NCBI GenBank assembly: GCA_963678395.1
Contig: OY782827.1
Coordinates: 434,001 to 498,000, forward strand
Reading direction: 5' to 3'
DNA: 64,000 nucleotides
Source: JAAYAE01 sp963678395
GTDB lineage: Bacteria > Bacillota > Negativicutes > Acidaminococcales > Acidaminococcaceae
Positions within the stretch are counted from its first letter, which is position 1, and each line of letters begins with the position of its first letter. The position numbers and the translations under genes were made by a program. Below, in pieces: positions 54,016 to 63,619 of the stretch. The notes beneath the pieces were generated by a model. It was not told the origin of the DNA, made no database searches, and was given only the letters and a program-made list of their open reading frames with translations.

Positions 54016-54541
54016 ATTTAGCTTGTTGCATGGTTTGTTGTAACAAACTATAATTGCCAATTAAGAACATTATTAGTAAAAATACCAGTACGAACATGAT
54101 CTTGCGAAAAAAATTGCTGGGGGATAAAACGATTTCTGTGTGAGCTGCTTCATCCCAAATTGTAGTGCCATCTTGTGTGAAACGTTTTTTGCTAAACCAA
54201 GCGGGCACGAACATAACAATAGGGAGACCTAACCAAATACCCTTAACGTAGGCCCAAAAAGTTCTATACCAAGCTGTTTTAAAAGATAGAGTACGAACAT
54301 TTGTGCCCACAACATGTATCCCTAAAAACTTTTTCCCCGGAGTAGTACCGGTTTTGGCTATGAACATAGCTTCAGAGCTAATAAGGAAAAGGATTTGCAC
54401 AAAGAAAAAAATTACAGGATATTGTTCAAAGTTAGGAATATGCGATGCTAAAACAAAAAAAATGAAGCCAAATAGAAAATAATCAAACATTCTAGCCCAA
54501 AATCGTAACCAGGCTATTTTTGATAAACTTTTCCCCGTCAC
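54014..54541 (-). CDS. RDD family membrane protein
   Basis: 175 residues, four membrane helices. LRFWARMFDYFLFGFIFF (the R-x-x-x-x-x-D-x motif), GTTPGKKFLGI and WYRTFWAY are RDD-family marks. Proposed roles include transport or stress tolerance; none is evident here. No partner gene. Confidence 0.82.
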   Translation of the reverse strand: MTGKSLSKIAWLRFWARMFDYFLFGFIFFVLASHIPNFEQYPVIFFFVQILFLISSEAMFIAKTGTTPGKKFLGIHVVGTNVRTLSFKTAWYRTFWAYVKGIWLGLPIVMFVPAWFSKKRFTQDGTTIWDEAAHTEIVLSPSNFFRKIMFVLVFLLIMFLIGNYSLLQQTMQQAK

Positions 54542-54679
54542 GGGTTATCGCCCCCTATTAATATCTACAGTAAATATTTTAGCATATTTTTTGTTTAAAT
54601 ATGTAAGATTCTTTAATTTCATAGTATAATATTAATGTGTTTAGCATATGAACTAATACGCAGAAAGCTGGGTTAGATT

Positions 54680-55480
54680 ATGTTGAATGAGAATATGCCT
54701 ATAGGTGTTTTAGATTCCGGTGTTGGTGGTCTAAGTGTTTTGAAATGTTTGCGTACAATGTTGCCGTCAGAGGACTTTATTTACTTGGGTGATACAGCTC
54801 GTACTCCTTATGGCCCGAGAAAAGAAGAAGAAGTGCGTGCCTTTGTAGAACAGATGTTATGTTTTTTTGATGAGCAAAGAGTTAAATTGGTAGTTGTTGC
54901 TTGTAATACTCTTACGGTGTTGGGCGTTGATACATTGAAAAAAGAGCACAAGTTTCATCTTGTTGGAATGTCCAAGGGTGCTAGTTTGGTTTTAGCGGCC
55001 AGTAAGAAGAAGAATATAGGGGTTTTCGCTACCGAGTTTACTATTGGAACAGGTGCTCATAAAAAGGCTATTTTAGCAATAGATGCCAAGACATCAGTTC
55101 TTCACATAGCTTGCCCCAAGTTTGTGCCCCTTATTGAGGGGGAAAAGTTTGGATCATCTGAGCTCAATGAGGCTGTTACTGAATATACAGATAAATTGAA
55201 GGCTAAAGGTGTGGATACGCTGATTTTGTCTTGTACACATTATCCTTTTATAAAAAACGAAATAGAAAATGCTTTGGGTAAAGATGTAGTTGTTATTGAC
55301 CCTGCGGAAGAGACTGCTAGAAATGCAATTAAAATATTAGAAACAGCTAATTTGGCTAAGAAGAATGGTAAAGGAAAAACGACAATTTGTTTTACCGCAG
55401 ACTTAGAAAGAGGAAGTCGACTAGCGAATTATATGCTTCCAAATATCAAGAGTGCATTTAAGCTGATCAATTTAAAATAA
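54680..55480 (+). CDS. murI: Glutamate racemase
   Basis: 266 residues. LDSGVGGLSVLKCL, DTARTPYGPRKEEEV, the first catalytic Cys in VVACNTLT and the second in LILSCTHYPFI. It supplies D-glutamate for peptidoglycan. The ribosome site is weak. It ends 60 nt before the leader RNA of the V-ATPase operon. Confidence 0.93.
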   Translation: MLNENMPIGVLDSGVGGLSVLKCLRTMLPSEDFIYLGDTARTPYGPRKEEEVRAFVEQMLCFFDEQRVKLVVVACNTLTVLGVDTLKKEHKFHLVGMSKGASLVLAASKKKNIGVFATEFTIGTGAHKKAILAIDAKTSVLHIACPKFVPLIEGEKFGSSELNEAVTEYTDKLKAKGVDTLILSCTHYPFIKNEIENALGKDVVVIDPAEETARNAIKILETANLAKKNGKGKTTICFTADLERGSRLANYMLPNIKSAFKLINLK

Positions 55481-55540
55481 AAAATCAGAAAAAAAAGCAG
55501 GAATTTTCAGGTTTTTGTGTAATTAACAATATGTTATTTT

Positions 55541-55706
55541 ATTGAGCAGCTAGAAAAATTCTGGGCGGTCTCACCGAGAATTGCCGTAAATACGTCAAGG
55601 ACAGTATGAGAGGGACGCTGAAATGATTGTATATGCTTTAAGCGAAGGAATTTCACAAATATTAATATCGAAATACCGGTTTCACTGTGACGTGAAAACG
55701 GTATTT
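55541..55706 (+). ncRNA. Structured leader RNA with terminator, upstream of the V-ATPase operon
   Basis: The 270-nt gap before the operon folds by eye into a three-way junction. P1 is CAGC (55547-55550) with GCTG (55617-55620). P2 is AATTCT/AGAATT (55557-55562/55577-55582) carrying CGGT/ACCG. P3 is ATACGTC with GAC-A-GTAT (55590-55607). A purine-rich GAGAGGGACGCTGAAA follows P3. Downstream a 15-bp stem (55671-55685 with 55692-55706, one mismatch) followed by TTTTG may be the expression platform. Looks like a riboswitch; Na+-I (DUF1646 RNA) is suggested by context only. Confidence 0.55.
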
Positions 55707-55762
55707 TGTGCGCTTATATGATACTTGTTAATTATGTATGAAGATAAAAGGTGGTGAGAAAA

Positions 55763-56068
55763 TTGTCTATGTTGGAAGAAATAAAAGCTGCAGAAGAAGC
55801 AGCGACAACATCTAAGCATGAGGCAAATTTTACAGCGAGAAACATGTTGCGAGAAACTGAAGACGAGGCTGCAAAAACAGCTGAGGCTATGTTAACTGCA
55901 GCACGCAAAGCAGCTAAAGAAAAGATAGCTGCAGCAGAAGTTCAGTCTAAAATAAAGGCCAGAGCCTTAGTGGACGAGAGGGCACGTTCTGATCGTGCTC
56001 GAGCGCAAGCTGCTAGAGAAAAGTTGGCAGCGGCAGTAGCATACATAGTAGAAAAGGTTGTGGTCTAG
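55763..56068 (+). CDS. ntpF: V-type ATPase subunit F/H (peripheral stalk)
   Basis: About 101 residues, Ala/Lys/Glu-rich and nearly all coiled coil, as in the NtpF/AhaH stalk subunit that pairs with subunit E. GGTG-rich ribosome sequence favours TTG 55763 or ATG 55769 over GTG 55751. First gene of the operon. Confidence 0.85.
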   Translation: MSMLEEIKAAEEAATTSKHEANFTARNMLRETEDEAAKTAEAMLTAARKAAKEKIAAAEVQSKIKARALVDERARSDRARAQAAREKLAAAVAYIVEKVVV

Positions 56069-56069
56069 C

Positions 56070-57617
56070 ATGTTAGTTCAAATGAAAAAAGCGACACTAT
56101 ATGCGCTTAAAGAAGACCGTGATTCGATTCTCTTGGCTTTACAACGAGATGGCAACGTAATGTTAATACCGTCAGTGGACGAAGCGGCTCTTCCGGGTGC
56201 AGAAAATGTGAGCAATGAGGCAGAAAAAACAAATGGTGCTATTAAGTTTATTACTATGCATACAGGGAAAAGCTCTTTTTTAACACCACGTACACCGGTA
56301 GCTTATAACAAATTTCTTCAAGATACGCCGGTAGCAGCGGATTTGGCAGAACAAGTAGAGACTTTAGAGGATAAAATAGGGTCTTTACGCAATGAAGCTT
56401 TAACTATGCGTGCTCAAGCAGAGGCATTGAAGCCTTGGTTGGGGTTAGACATTCCTTTAGAAAAATTAACTGCTACTACATCTACGGTCTATTTTGCTGG
56501 TTATCTACCGGAATTGGCTAAAGATGAATTTCTAGAAGAAATCAAAGATTTGATTGCGGAGGCAATTGTTTTAGAAGAGGTACCCGAGGGCAGAGCAATT
56601 GTTGTATTTGCCCATAAAAGTGCTAGTGCGGATGTTAAGCATTTTCTTAAAGCTCACGATTTTACTGATGTGGTTTTTCCCAAAAGGGTAGGTTTAGCAA
56701 AAGAAATAGCAACCGATTTAACAGATGCGGCTAAAATGAAAGAATCTTTAGCTTATAATTTGGAAGAGGAAGTAAAAAAAATAGCTCATAGAAAAGAGGA
56801 GTTACACCTTTACTATGATCAATTGATTGCTAAACAAGAGCGCATGGCTTTAAGTGGGGTGGAAACGCAAAAGACATTTTTTGTACAAGGCTGGGTAAGA
56901 GCGGATAAAATGGAAGTTGTTACCAAGGCTGTTGCGGAGGTAACTTCTGCGTATGATTTGAATTTTGTCGAGCCGGAAGAGGGAGAAATTCCGCCTTCGG
57001 TAATGGAAAATGGCAAATTTTCCCGCCCCTATGAATTTGTTACAGAATTATATTCCCGGCCTAAAATAGGTTCTTTGGATCCAGATTTTATGATGGCTCC
57101 TTTCCATTTCATTTTTTTTGGTATGATGCTTTCAGATGCTGGCTATGGGCTTGTTTTGACTGTTTTGCTTTATGCTGTACTCAAGCTCTTTAAACCACGT
57201 GATTCTGCAGGAAAACTAATTACAGTAATTTTTTTTGGTGGTATTTCTACTGTTTTGTGGGGGATTTTGTTTGGCGGCTGGTTTGGCCTAGAATGGCGAC
57301 CATTGTTGTTCGTGCCCATGAAAGAACCTTTAAAAATGTTGGCATTGTGTTTCGGTCTGGGCGCATTGCATTTGGTTACAGGTATGTGCATGAAAATGTA
57401 CTTACTTGTTAAGCGGGGACAAGTTTGGGCCGCGGTTTTTGATGAGGCATCTTGGTTAGTTTTATTTGCAGGGCTATTTTTAATGGCTCTCCTGCCGGGA
57501 GAAATTGGTAGAGATATGGCTATTGTAGGTGCCGGTACTATTGTGCTTACGGGTGGCCGCGAGAAAAAAATGTTATTGCAAAGTTTTTTGGAGGACTTCT
57601 GTCCCTTTATAACATAA
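56070..57617 (+). pseudogene. ntpI: V-type ATPase subunit I, N-terminal part (frameshifted)
   Basis: Starts 1 nt after the ntpF stop. It holds the cytoplasmic stator arm (coiled coils about 100-130 and 225-265) and the first membrane helices (FHFIFFGMMLSDAGYGL, GLGALHLVTGMCM). At a run of seven A (57564-57570) the frame is lost just after TGGREKK; one more A would continue as KNVIAKFFGGLLSLYN. Subunit I is essential to the complex, so an error in the sequence is likelier than a dead gene. Confidence 0.88.
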
Positions 57618-57925
57618 GCGGTTATGTAAGTGATCTTCTGAGTTATTCCAGACTTTTTGCTCTAGGTTTAGCGACAGGAGTTATTGCCATGGTAATTAAC
57701 ACCATTGCTAAAATGTTGTGGGAAACAGGACCTGCTGGTGTTGTAATTGCAGTATTCGTACTTGTGGGTGGACATATTTTCAACATTTTAATTAATGTGT
57801 TGGGTTCTTTCGTACATACTAGCAGATTGCAGTACATTGAATTTTTCAGTAAGTTTTACGAGGCTGGAGGCAAGGCGTTTGTACCCTTAGCTATTCGCAC
57901 TAAATATGTTGATGTTACTAAATAA
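57571..57925 (+). pseudogene. ntpI: V-type ATPase subunit I, C-terminal part (frameshifted)
   Basis: In the other frame the membrane domain continues with the conserved YVSDLLSYSRLFALGLATGV (its Arg is the rotor-facing stator arginine) and ends RLQYIEFFSKFYEAGGKAF, the standard C-terminus. ATG 57689 is inside the domain. The joined protein has about 618 residues. Confidence 0.88.
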
Positions 57926-57961
57926 AATAATAAAAAACAGTTTCAAGGGAGGAATTATATT

Positions 57962-58438
57962 ATGTTAACTTTAGGTACAGCTCTTGCTTTTGCAGGAGCA
58001 GCAATTGCAGCAGCTTTCGCAGGCGTGGGTTCTGCTATAGGCGTAGGTATTGCCGGTCAAGCAGGTTCAGGGGTTATTTCTGAAGACCCGGATAAGTTTG
58101 GTAATGTTTTGGTTTTGCAAGCACTTCCTGGTACACAGGGGATTTACGGTTTATTGATAGCGTTTATTATTGTTTTAAATATTGGAGTAATTGATGGAAA
58201 TATCAAAGAATTGTCTACTTATCAAGGGTTGTCGCTATTATTTGCAGCCTTGCCAATTGCTATTGGTGGTTTAATGTCAGGTATTTATCAAGGTAAAGTT
58301 GCAGCATCAGCTATTTATCTTTCAGCAAAACGTCCTGAAGAAACAGGTAAAGGCATTATCTTGACTGCAATGGTTGAAACTTACGCAGTGCTTGCATTGT
58401 TGATTTCTTTTATTATGGTTAATGGCGTTAAATTATAA
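57962..58438 (+). CDS. ntpK: V-type ATPase proteolipid subunit K (c ring), Na+ type
   Basis: 158 residues, four membrane helices from two fused hairpins. The E. hirae Na+ ligands are matched: Leu55, Thr58 and Gln59 in LPGTQG, Gln110 in GIYQGKVA and Glu139 in AMVETYA. This set indicates sodium rather than proton transport. GGGAGG site before ATG. Confidence 0.95.
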   Translation: MLTLGTALAFAGAAIAAAFAGVGSAIGVGIAGQAGSGVISEDPDKFGNVLVLQALPGTQGIYGLLIAFIIVLNIGVIDGNIKELSTYQGLSLLFAALPIAIGGLMSGIYQGKVAASAIYLSAKRPEETGKGIILTAMVETYAVLALLISFIMVNGVKL

Positions 58439-58455
58439 ACAGGGAGGTAAATTCG

Positions 58456-59064
58456 GTGGCAGCAAATAAGATTATTTTAAAAATACGTGAGGAAGCTGCT
58501 CAAGAAGTTGCAACTATGCTTGCAGCCGCCAAGAAAAAGGCAGCCGCCTCCGGTGCTAAAATTACTAACGCTGCAAAAGCAAAAGTGGAAGAAATTAATA
58601 ACCAAGCTGTGGCTGATGCCGATGAAGCAGCCCGTCGCCAAGTGTTAATTGCTGAGTTGGAAGCTCGTAAGAATGCCTTGGATAGTAAACGGAAAGTTAT
58701 TGAAGAAGCTTTTGCAAAAGCAGAAAAAGAACTTGTGCAATTACCACAAGATAAGTGGGAAAGTCTTATAACAAAAACTGTTTTGACAGCTAGTGAAACC
58801 GGAAAAGAAAAATTATGCGTGCCAGCAGCAGATGTTGAAAAATATAAAGAAACAATGCTCGCAAAACTTAACGCAGCTCTTATAGCGTCGGGGAAAAAAG
58901 GCGAACTAACCTTGGCTGACGAACCGGCTAAATTTACCGGTGGTGTTATGCTTATTGGTGAACACAGCGATTTCGATGGTTCTTTTGCTACAATTTTACG
59001 CGAAGTCCGCATGAAATCTGAGCGGGAAGTAGCGGAAATGTTATTTGGCTCGGAGGTGAAGTAA
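58456..59064 (+). CDS. ntpE: V-type ATPase subunit E (peripheral stalk)
   Basis: 202 residues, GTG start 8 nt after GGGAGG. N-terminal Ala/Lys-rich coiled coil (about 10-90) and a globular C-terminal domain (FTGGVMLIGEHSDFDGSF). Stalk partner of the operon's first gene. Confidence 0.9.
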   Translation: MAANKIILKIREEAAQEVATMLAAAKKKAAASGAKITNAAKAKVEEINNQAVADADEAARRQVLIAELEARKNALDSKRKVIEEAFAKAEKELVQLPQDKWESLITKTVLTASETGKEKLCVPAADVEKYKETMLAKLNAALIASGKKGELTLADEPAKFTGGVMLIGEHSDFDGSFATILREVRMKSEREVAEMLFGSEVK

Positions 59065-59065
59065 T

Positions 59066-60058
59066 ATGCCTCAAGCAAGCTATGAATACGCAGTAGGACG
59101 AATAAGTGTGTTGTTCACAAAAATGTTAGATGCGTCACAAATAAGAAGAATTTCAGAAGCAGCTAGTGAGGCAGAAGCCCTAGCTTTATTATTGGAAACA
59201 GGCTATGGTGGAAATTTATCGGCAGGGCAAATCAACACGCAGGAAATAGATTATGTTATTCGAGCTCAACTACAAATATCTAGAAATAAAATTTGGGAAT
59301 TAACGCCAGCACCGGAATTAACTAGCCTATTTTTATTACAAGTTGATGTGCATAACATCAAGACTTTATTAAAAGCACGCCTTTTAGGTGTTGATGCTCC
59401 TGATGTCTTAATAGAGGGTGGTATTTTTCCCTTAGATTTTTTGCATGATGCTATTACGAATAAATATTATGGCGATATGCCTAGTGCTTTTAGAGTGGCA
59501 ATGGATAAGATTGAAGTAGAATTGCAACACAATGTTGACCCTCTGCGCTTTAGTGCAGAGCTTGATGGGACAATGTTTAAGCACATCAAAACAGTCCTAG
59601 GCGAAAAGCATGATAATAGCTTTGTACGGGAGTATTTTGGGCTCATGGCAGATGTTCAAAATGCAAGGAGTGTTGTTCGCTCGCGTTTGTTGCATTGGGA
59701 AGCTGATAAATTAAAACCGTTACTTTTAGAATGCGGAGACATTGAACATAGCTTGTTTTTAGAAGCCATGGAAACGCCGTTTGAGCAGTTGGGTGCAAAA
59801 TTAAATCATGGCAAGCATGGTAAAGTAATTTCTCAAACTATTGAAGAATATGTTTCTACAAAGGACCCATCAGTTTTAAAACGCAAAATGGAAACAGCAC
59901 TTATGAATGTTTTACGCGGTGTAAAATGGGATACTTTCACGTTAGGACCGATTATAGGATATCTTATGGCTCGTGAAGCAGAGGCCAAAGCCCTTCGCGT
60001 TATTTTCGGCGCAAAGCGTGGCGGGTTTGAAGCTGAGTTGCCTGAACTTTATGCATAA
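59066..60058 (+). CDS. ntpC: V-type ATPase subunit C (d-like)
   Basis: 330 residues, ATG 1 nt after the ntpE stop with GGAGG inside the ntpE end. SYEYAVGRISVLFTKML, LLLQVDVHNIKTLLKARLLG and LGPIIGYLMAREAEAKALRV are conserved V-ATPase C/AC39 segments. It links the central stalk to the c ring. Confidence 0.92.
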   Translation: MPQASYEYAVGRISVLFTKMLDASQIRRISEAASEAEALALLLETGYGGNLSAGQINTQEIDYVIRAQLQISRNKIWELTPAPELTSLFLLQVDVHNIKTLLKARLLGVDAPDVLIEGGIFPLDFLHDAITNKYYGDMPSAFRVAMDKIEVELQHNVDPLRFSAELDGTMFKHIKTVLGEKHDNSFVREYFGLMADVQNARSVVRSRLLHWEADKLKPLLLECGDIEHSLFLEAMETPFEQLGAKLNHGKHGKVISQTIEEYVSTKDPSVLKRKMETALMNVLRGVKWDTFTLGPIIGYLMAREAEAKALRVIFGAKRGGFEAELPELYA

Positions 60059-60115
60059 ATAAGACTATGTAGGAGCCGATGATGACATTGACTCGTTATT
60101 ATAGGGGGCAAAAGG

Positions 60116-60442
60116 ATGAAAAAAAGAAAAATAGCAGTAATTGGAGATCCGAGCTCGGTAATGATTTTCAAGGCCATTGGCTTAGATGTTTTTTATGAAG
60201 AACAGCCAGCAAAGATAGAACGTAGAATTCATTATCTGGCAGATAACAATTATGCAGTAATTTATATTACTGAAAAAGCTGCAATACAAGTACAAGAAGC
60301 TATTGCTATGTATGCAACTGCGACATTTCCGGCAATAATTCCGATTCCTTCGGACACGGGTTCTTTAGGATTAGGAATGAAGCAGTTAAAGGTAAATGTG
60401 GAAAAAGCAGTTGGCGCAGACATTCTATTCAAGGAAGGGTAG
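60116..60442 (+). CDS. ntpG: V-type ATPase subunit F (NtpG)
   Basis: 108 residues. KIAVIGDPSSVMIFKAIGLD and YAVIYITEKAA are typical of the central-stalk subunit F. The 57-nt gap from ntpC contains its ribosome site GGGGGC. Confidence 0.9.
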   Translation: MKKRKIAVIGDPSSVMIFKAIGLDVFYEEQPAKIERRIHYLADNNYAVIYITEKAAIQVQEAIAMYATATFPAIIPIPSDTGSLGLGMKQLKVNVEKAVGADILFKEG

Positions 60443-60453
60443 GGAAATAGCCG

Positions 60454-62226
60454 ATGAGTGGAACTATTGTAAAAGTATCAGGACCGCTGATTGTAGCTGA
60501 AGGCATGGCTGATGTACAAATGTACGACGTTGTGCGTGTTAGCGAAAAGCATCTGATTGGTGAAGTAATTGAATTGAGAGGCGATAAGGCCTCCATTCAG
60601 GTATATGAAGAAACAGCTGGACTTGGGCCGGGAGAACCTGTAGAGTCTACGGGGTTTCCATTGTCCGTAGAATTAGCTCCTGGATTGATTGAAGGGATTT
60701 TTGATGGTATTCAACGCCCTTTGGATGTTATTTATGAGCAATTTGGCGATCGTATTACACGTGGTATTTCGGTACCTAAATTGAATAGAGAAAAGAAATG
60801 GAAATTCGAACCTAGTGTTGGTGTTGGTGATAAAGTTATTGGTGGCGATGTTATTGGCACCGTGCAAGAAACCCCGGCAGTATTGCATAAAATTATGCTT
60901 CCAGCTGATGTTAAGGGTACTGTAGAATGGGTTTTTGCCGGCGAGGCGACAATTACAGATATTATCTACAAAATTAGAGATAATGAAGGCAAAGTAGCAG
61001 AATATCCTATGTTACAAGTCTGGCCAGTGCGTCGAAGTCGTCCTTATTTGGAAAAGTTAGCTCCTGAAGAGCCCATGATTACAGGGCAGCGTGTTGTTGA
61101 TACCTTGTTTCCGATTGCTAAGGGTGGCGTTGCTGCTGTTCCTGGTCCATTTGGCTCAGGTAAAACCGTTATTCAACATCAGCTAGCAAAGTGGGCTGAT
61201 GCGGATATAATAGTTTATGTAGGTTGCGGTGAACGTGGTAATGAGATGACCGATGTTTTGATGGAGTTTCCGGCACTGAAAGATCCTCGTACCGGCTTAC
61301 CACTAATGAAACGTACAGTACTTATTGCTAATACTTCTGATATGCCTGTGGCAGCACGTGAAGCGTCTATTTATACAGGAATTACTATTGCGGAATATTT
61401 CCGTGATATGGGTTATAAGGTAGCTATTATGGCTGATTCTACCTCACGGTGGGCAGAGGCTTTGAGAGAAATGTCTTCTCGTTTGGAAGAAATGCCCGGT
61501 GAAGAAGGTTATCCTGCTTATTTAGCTTCTCGTTTAGCGGAATTTTATGAACGGGCAGGTATTGTAACTTGCATTGGCAGTGAAGGAAGAATAGGTGCTG
61601 TATCAGCTATTGGAGCAGTTTCTCCTCCAGGCGGTGATATTTCTGAACCGGTATCTCAGGCTACCTTACGTATTGTTAAAGTATTTTGGTGCTTGTCTGC
61701 TTCCCTTGCTTATCGTCGTCATTTTCCTGCCATTGATTGGTTACAAAGCTACTCCTTATATTCTGACCGCTTAAGAGCTTACTATAATGCTTCTGTTGCT
61801 CCTGATTGGTCCTCACTTGTTAGTAACACCATGGGGATTTTGCAGGAAGAAGCGGAATTAGAAGAAATTGTACGTTTGGTTGGCATAGATGCCTTGGGCT
61901 TTAAGGATCGTATTACCATGGAGGGTGCACGTTCTATTCGTGAAGACTTCTTACATCAAAACTCTTTTGATGATGTAGATACTTACACTTCGCTGGAAAA
62001 ACAATATGCTATGTTGAAACTGATTATTACCTGGTACGAAAAAGCTCTTGTGGCTTTAGAGCAACATATACATCTTGATAAACTTATTGAAATGCCGATT
62101 CGCGAACAGATCGGTCGTGCAAAATATATTCCTGAGGCGGAACGCAAAGATAAATTTGCCGCACTTTTTAAGGCTTTAGATGATGCATTCACTGCATTAA
62201 CAGAGGAGGGTGACTTAGATGCGTAA
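60454..62226 (+). CDS. ntpA: V-type ATPase catalytic subunit A
   Basis: 590 residues. P-loop GPFGSGKTVIQHQLAK, catalytic ERGNEMTDVLMEFP, ADSTSRWAEALREMSSRLEE and SPPGGDISEPV. Includes the ~90-residue non-homologous insert characteristic of A subunits. It hydrolyses ATP in the A3B3 head. Ends in an 8-nt overlap with ntpB. Confidence 0.97.
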   Translation: MSGTIVKVSGPLIVAEGMADVQMYDVVRVSEKHLIGEVIELRGDKASIQVYEETAGLGPGEPVESTGFPLSVELAPGLIEGIFDGIQRPLDVIYEQFGDRITRGISVPKLNREKKWKFEPSVGVGDKVIGGDVIGTVQETPAVLHKIMLPADVKGTVEWVFAGEATITDIIYKIRDNEGKVAEYPMLQVWPVRRSRPYLEKLAPEEPMITGQRVVDTLFPIAKGGVAAVPGPFGSGKTVIQHQLAKWADADIIVYVGCGERGNEMTDVLMEFPALKDPRTGLPLMKRTVLIANTSDMPVAAREASIYTGITIAEYFRDMGYKVAIMADSTSRWAEALREMSSRLEEMPGEEGYPAYLASRLAEFYERAGIVTCIGSEGRIGAVSAIGAVSPPGGDISEPVSQATLRIVKVFWCLSASLAYRRHFPAIDWLQSYSLYSDRLRAYYNASVAPDWSSLVSNTMGILQEEAELEEIVRLVGIDALGFKDRITMEGARSIREDFLHQNSFDDVDTYTSLEKQYAMLKLIITWYEKALVALEQHIHLDKLIEMPIREQIGRAKYIPEAERKDKFAALFKALDDAFTALTEEGDLDA

Positions 62227-63616
62227 AGATTATAAAACAATACGCGAGGTAGTTGGCCCGCTAATGATGGTGGAAGAAGTTGAAGGCGTTAAGTATGATG
62301 AATTGGTAGAAATTCAACAAGCTAACGGAGAAATTCGTAGTGGTAAAGTTTTAGTTATTGATGGCGATAAAGCCTTAGTGCAGTTATTTGAAAGTTCTCA
62401 AGGACTTAAAATATCTGATGCTAAAGCTCGTTTCTTAGGTCATGGTATTCGTTTAGGCGTTTCTCCTGCTATGTTGGGGCGAGTATTTGACGGAATGGGT
62501 AGACCTAAAGATGGTGGAGCAGAAATTATTCCTGATGAATACCGCGATATTAACGGTGAACCTTTGAACCCTGCTGCTCGTGATTATCCGGCAGAGTTTA
62601 TTCAAACAGGTGTTAGTGCTATTGATGGTTTAAATACTTTGGTCCGTGGCCAAAAGTTGCCGGTGTTTTCAGGCTCTGGGTTACCACATGCGCAATTAGC
62701 AGCGCAAATTGCTCGACAAGCAAAGGTGCGTGGGACAGGCGAAGGTTTTGCCGTTGTATTTGCTGCTGTAGGTATTACCTTTGAAGAAGCGAACTTTTTT
62801 ATGAATGACTTTAATCGTACAGGCGCATTGGAACGTGCTGTTATGTTTATTAATTTAGCTAATGACCCGGCTGTAGAACGTATCGCTACTCCGCGTATGG
62901 CAATTACTGCCGCTGAATATTTGGCCTATGGCCTTGGTATGCATGTTTTGGTCATTATAACCGATATTACTAATTATGCTGATGCGTTACGTGAAATTTC
63001 TGCCGCTCGTAAGGAAGTGCCGGGACGTCGTGGTTATCCTGGATACTTATATACAGATCTTGCGAGTATGTACGAACGTGCTGGACGTATTAAAGGTAAA
63101 AAAGGTTCTATTACACAGATTCCGATTTTATCTATGCCGGAAGATGATAAAACACATCCTATCCCGGATTTGACAGGATATATCACAGAAGGACAGATTA
63201 TATTATCTCGTGAGTTATATCGCAAGAATTTGACTCCGCCTATTGATGTATTGCCTTCCTTGTCACGTTTAAAGGATAAAGGTATTGGCGAAGGTAAGAC
63301 TAGGGAAGATCATGCAGATACCATGAACCAATTGTTTGCCGCTTATGCTCGTGGTAAGGAAGCGAAGGAATTAGCAACAATTTTGGGAGATGCAGCATTA
63401 TCTAAAGTTGATAAACTTTATGCCAAATTTGCTGATCGTTTTGAAAAAGAATATGTTTCTCAAGGTTATGAAACTAATCGTACAATTGAGGAAACACTGG
63501 ATTTAGGTTGGAAACTTTTGGGTGTATTGCCAAGAGCGGAATTGAAACGTATTCGTGATGCTTACTTGGATAAATATTATGTACCGTCTGAAACGGAAGG
63601 CACAGAGGGGGAATAG
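62219..63616 (+). CDS. ntpB: V-type ATPase regulatory subunit B
   Basis: 465 residues. GVSAIDGLNTLVRGQKLPVF, SGSGLPHAQLAAQIARQA in place of a canonical P-loop, LANDPAVERIATPRMA and ITDITNYADALREI. Non-catalytic partner of subunit A. Confidence 0.97.
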   Translation: MRKDYKTIREVVGPLMMVEEVEGVKYDELVEIQQANGEIRSGKVLVIDGDKALVQLFESSQGLKISDAKARFLGHGIRLGVSPAMLGRVFDGMGRPKDGGAEIIPDEYRDINGEPLNPAARDYPAEFIQTGVSAIDGLNTLVRGQKLPVFSGSGLPHAQLAAQIARQAKVRGTGEGFAVVFAAVGITFEEANFFMNDFNRTGALERAVMFINLANDPAVERIATPRMAITAAEYLAYGLGMHVLVIITDITNYADALREISAARKEVPGRRGYPGYLYTDLASMYERAGRIKGKKGSITQIPILSMPEDDKTHPIPDLTGYITEGQIILSRELYRKNLTPPIDVLPSLSRLKDKGIGEGKTREDHADTMNQLFAAYARGKEAKELATILGDAALSKVDKLYAKFADRFEKEYVSQGYETNRTIEETLDLGWKLLGVLPRAELKRIRDAYLDKYYVPSETEGTEGE

Positions 63617-63619
63617 CAC

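Noticed and set aside
58500..59078. 192-codon minus-strand ORF opposite ntpE
   Set aside because: It is the antisense shadow of an Ala-rich gene in a nine-gene operon, without ribosome site or recognisable domain.
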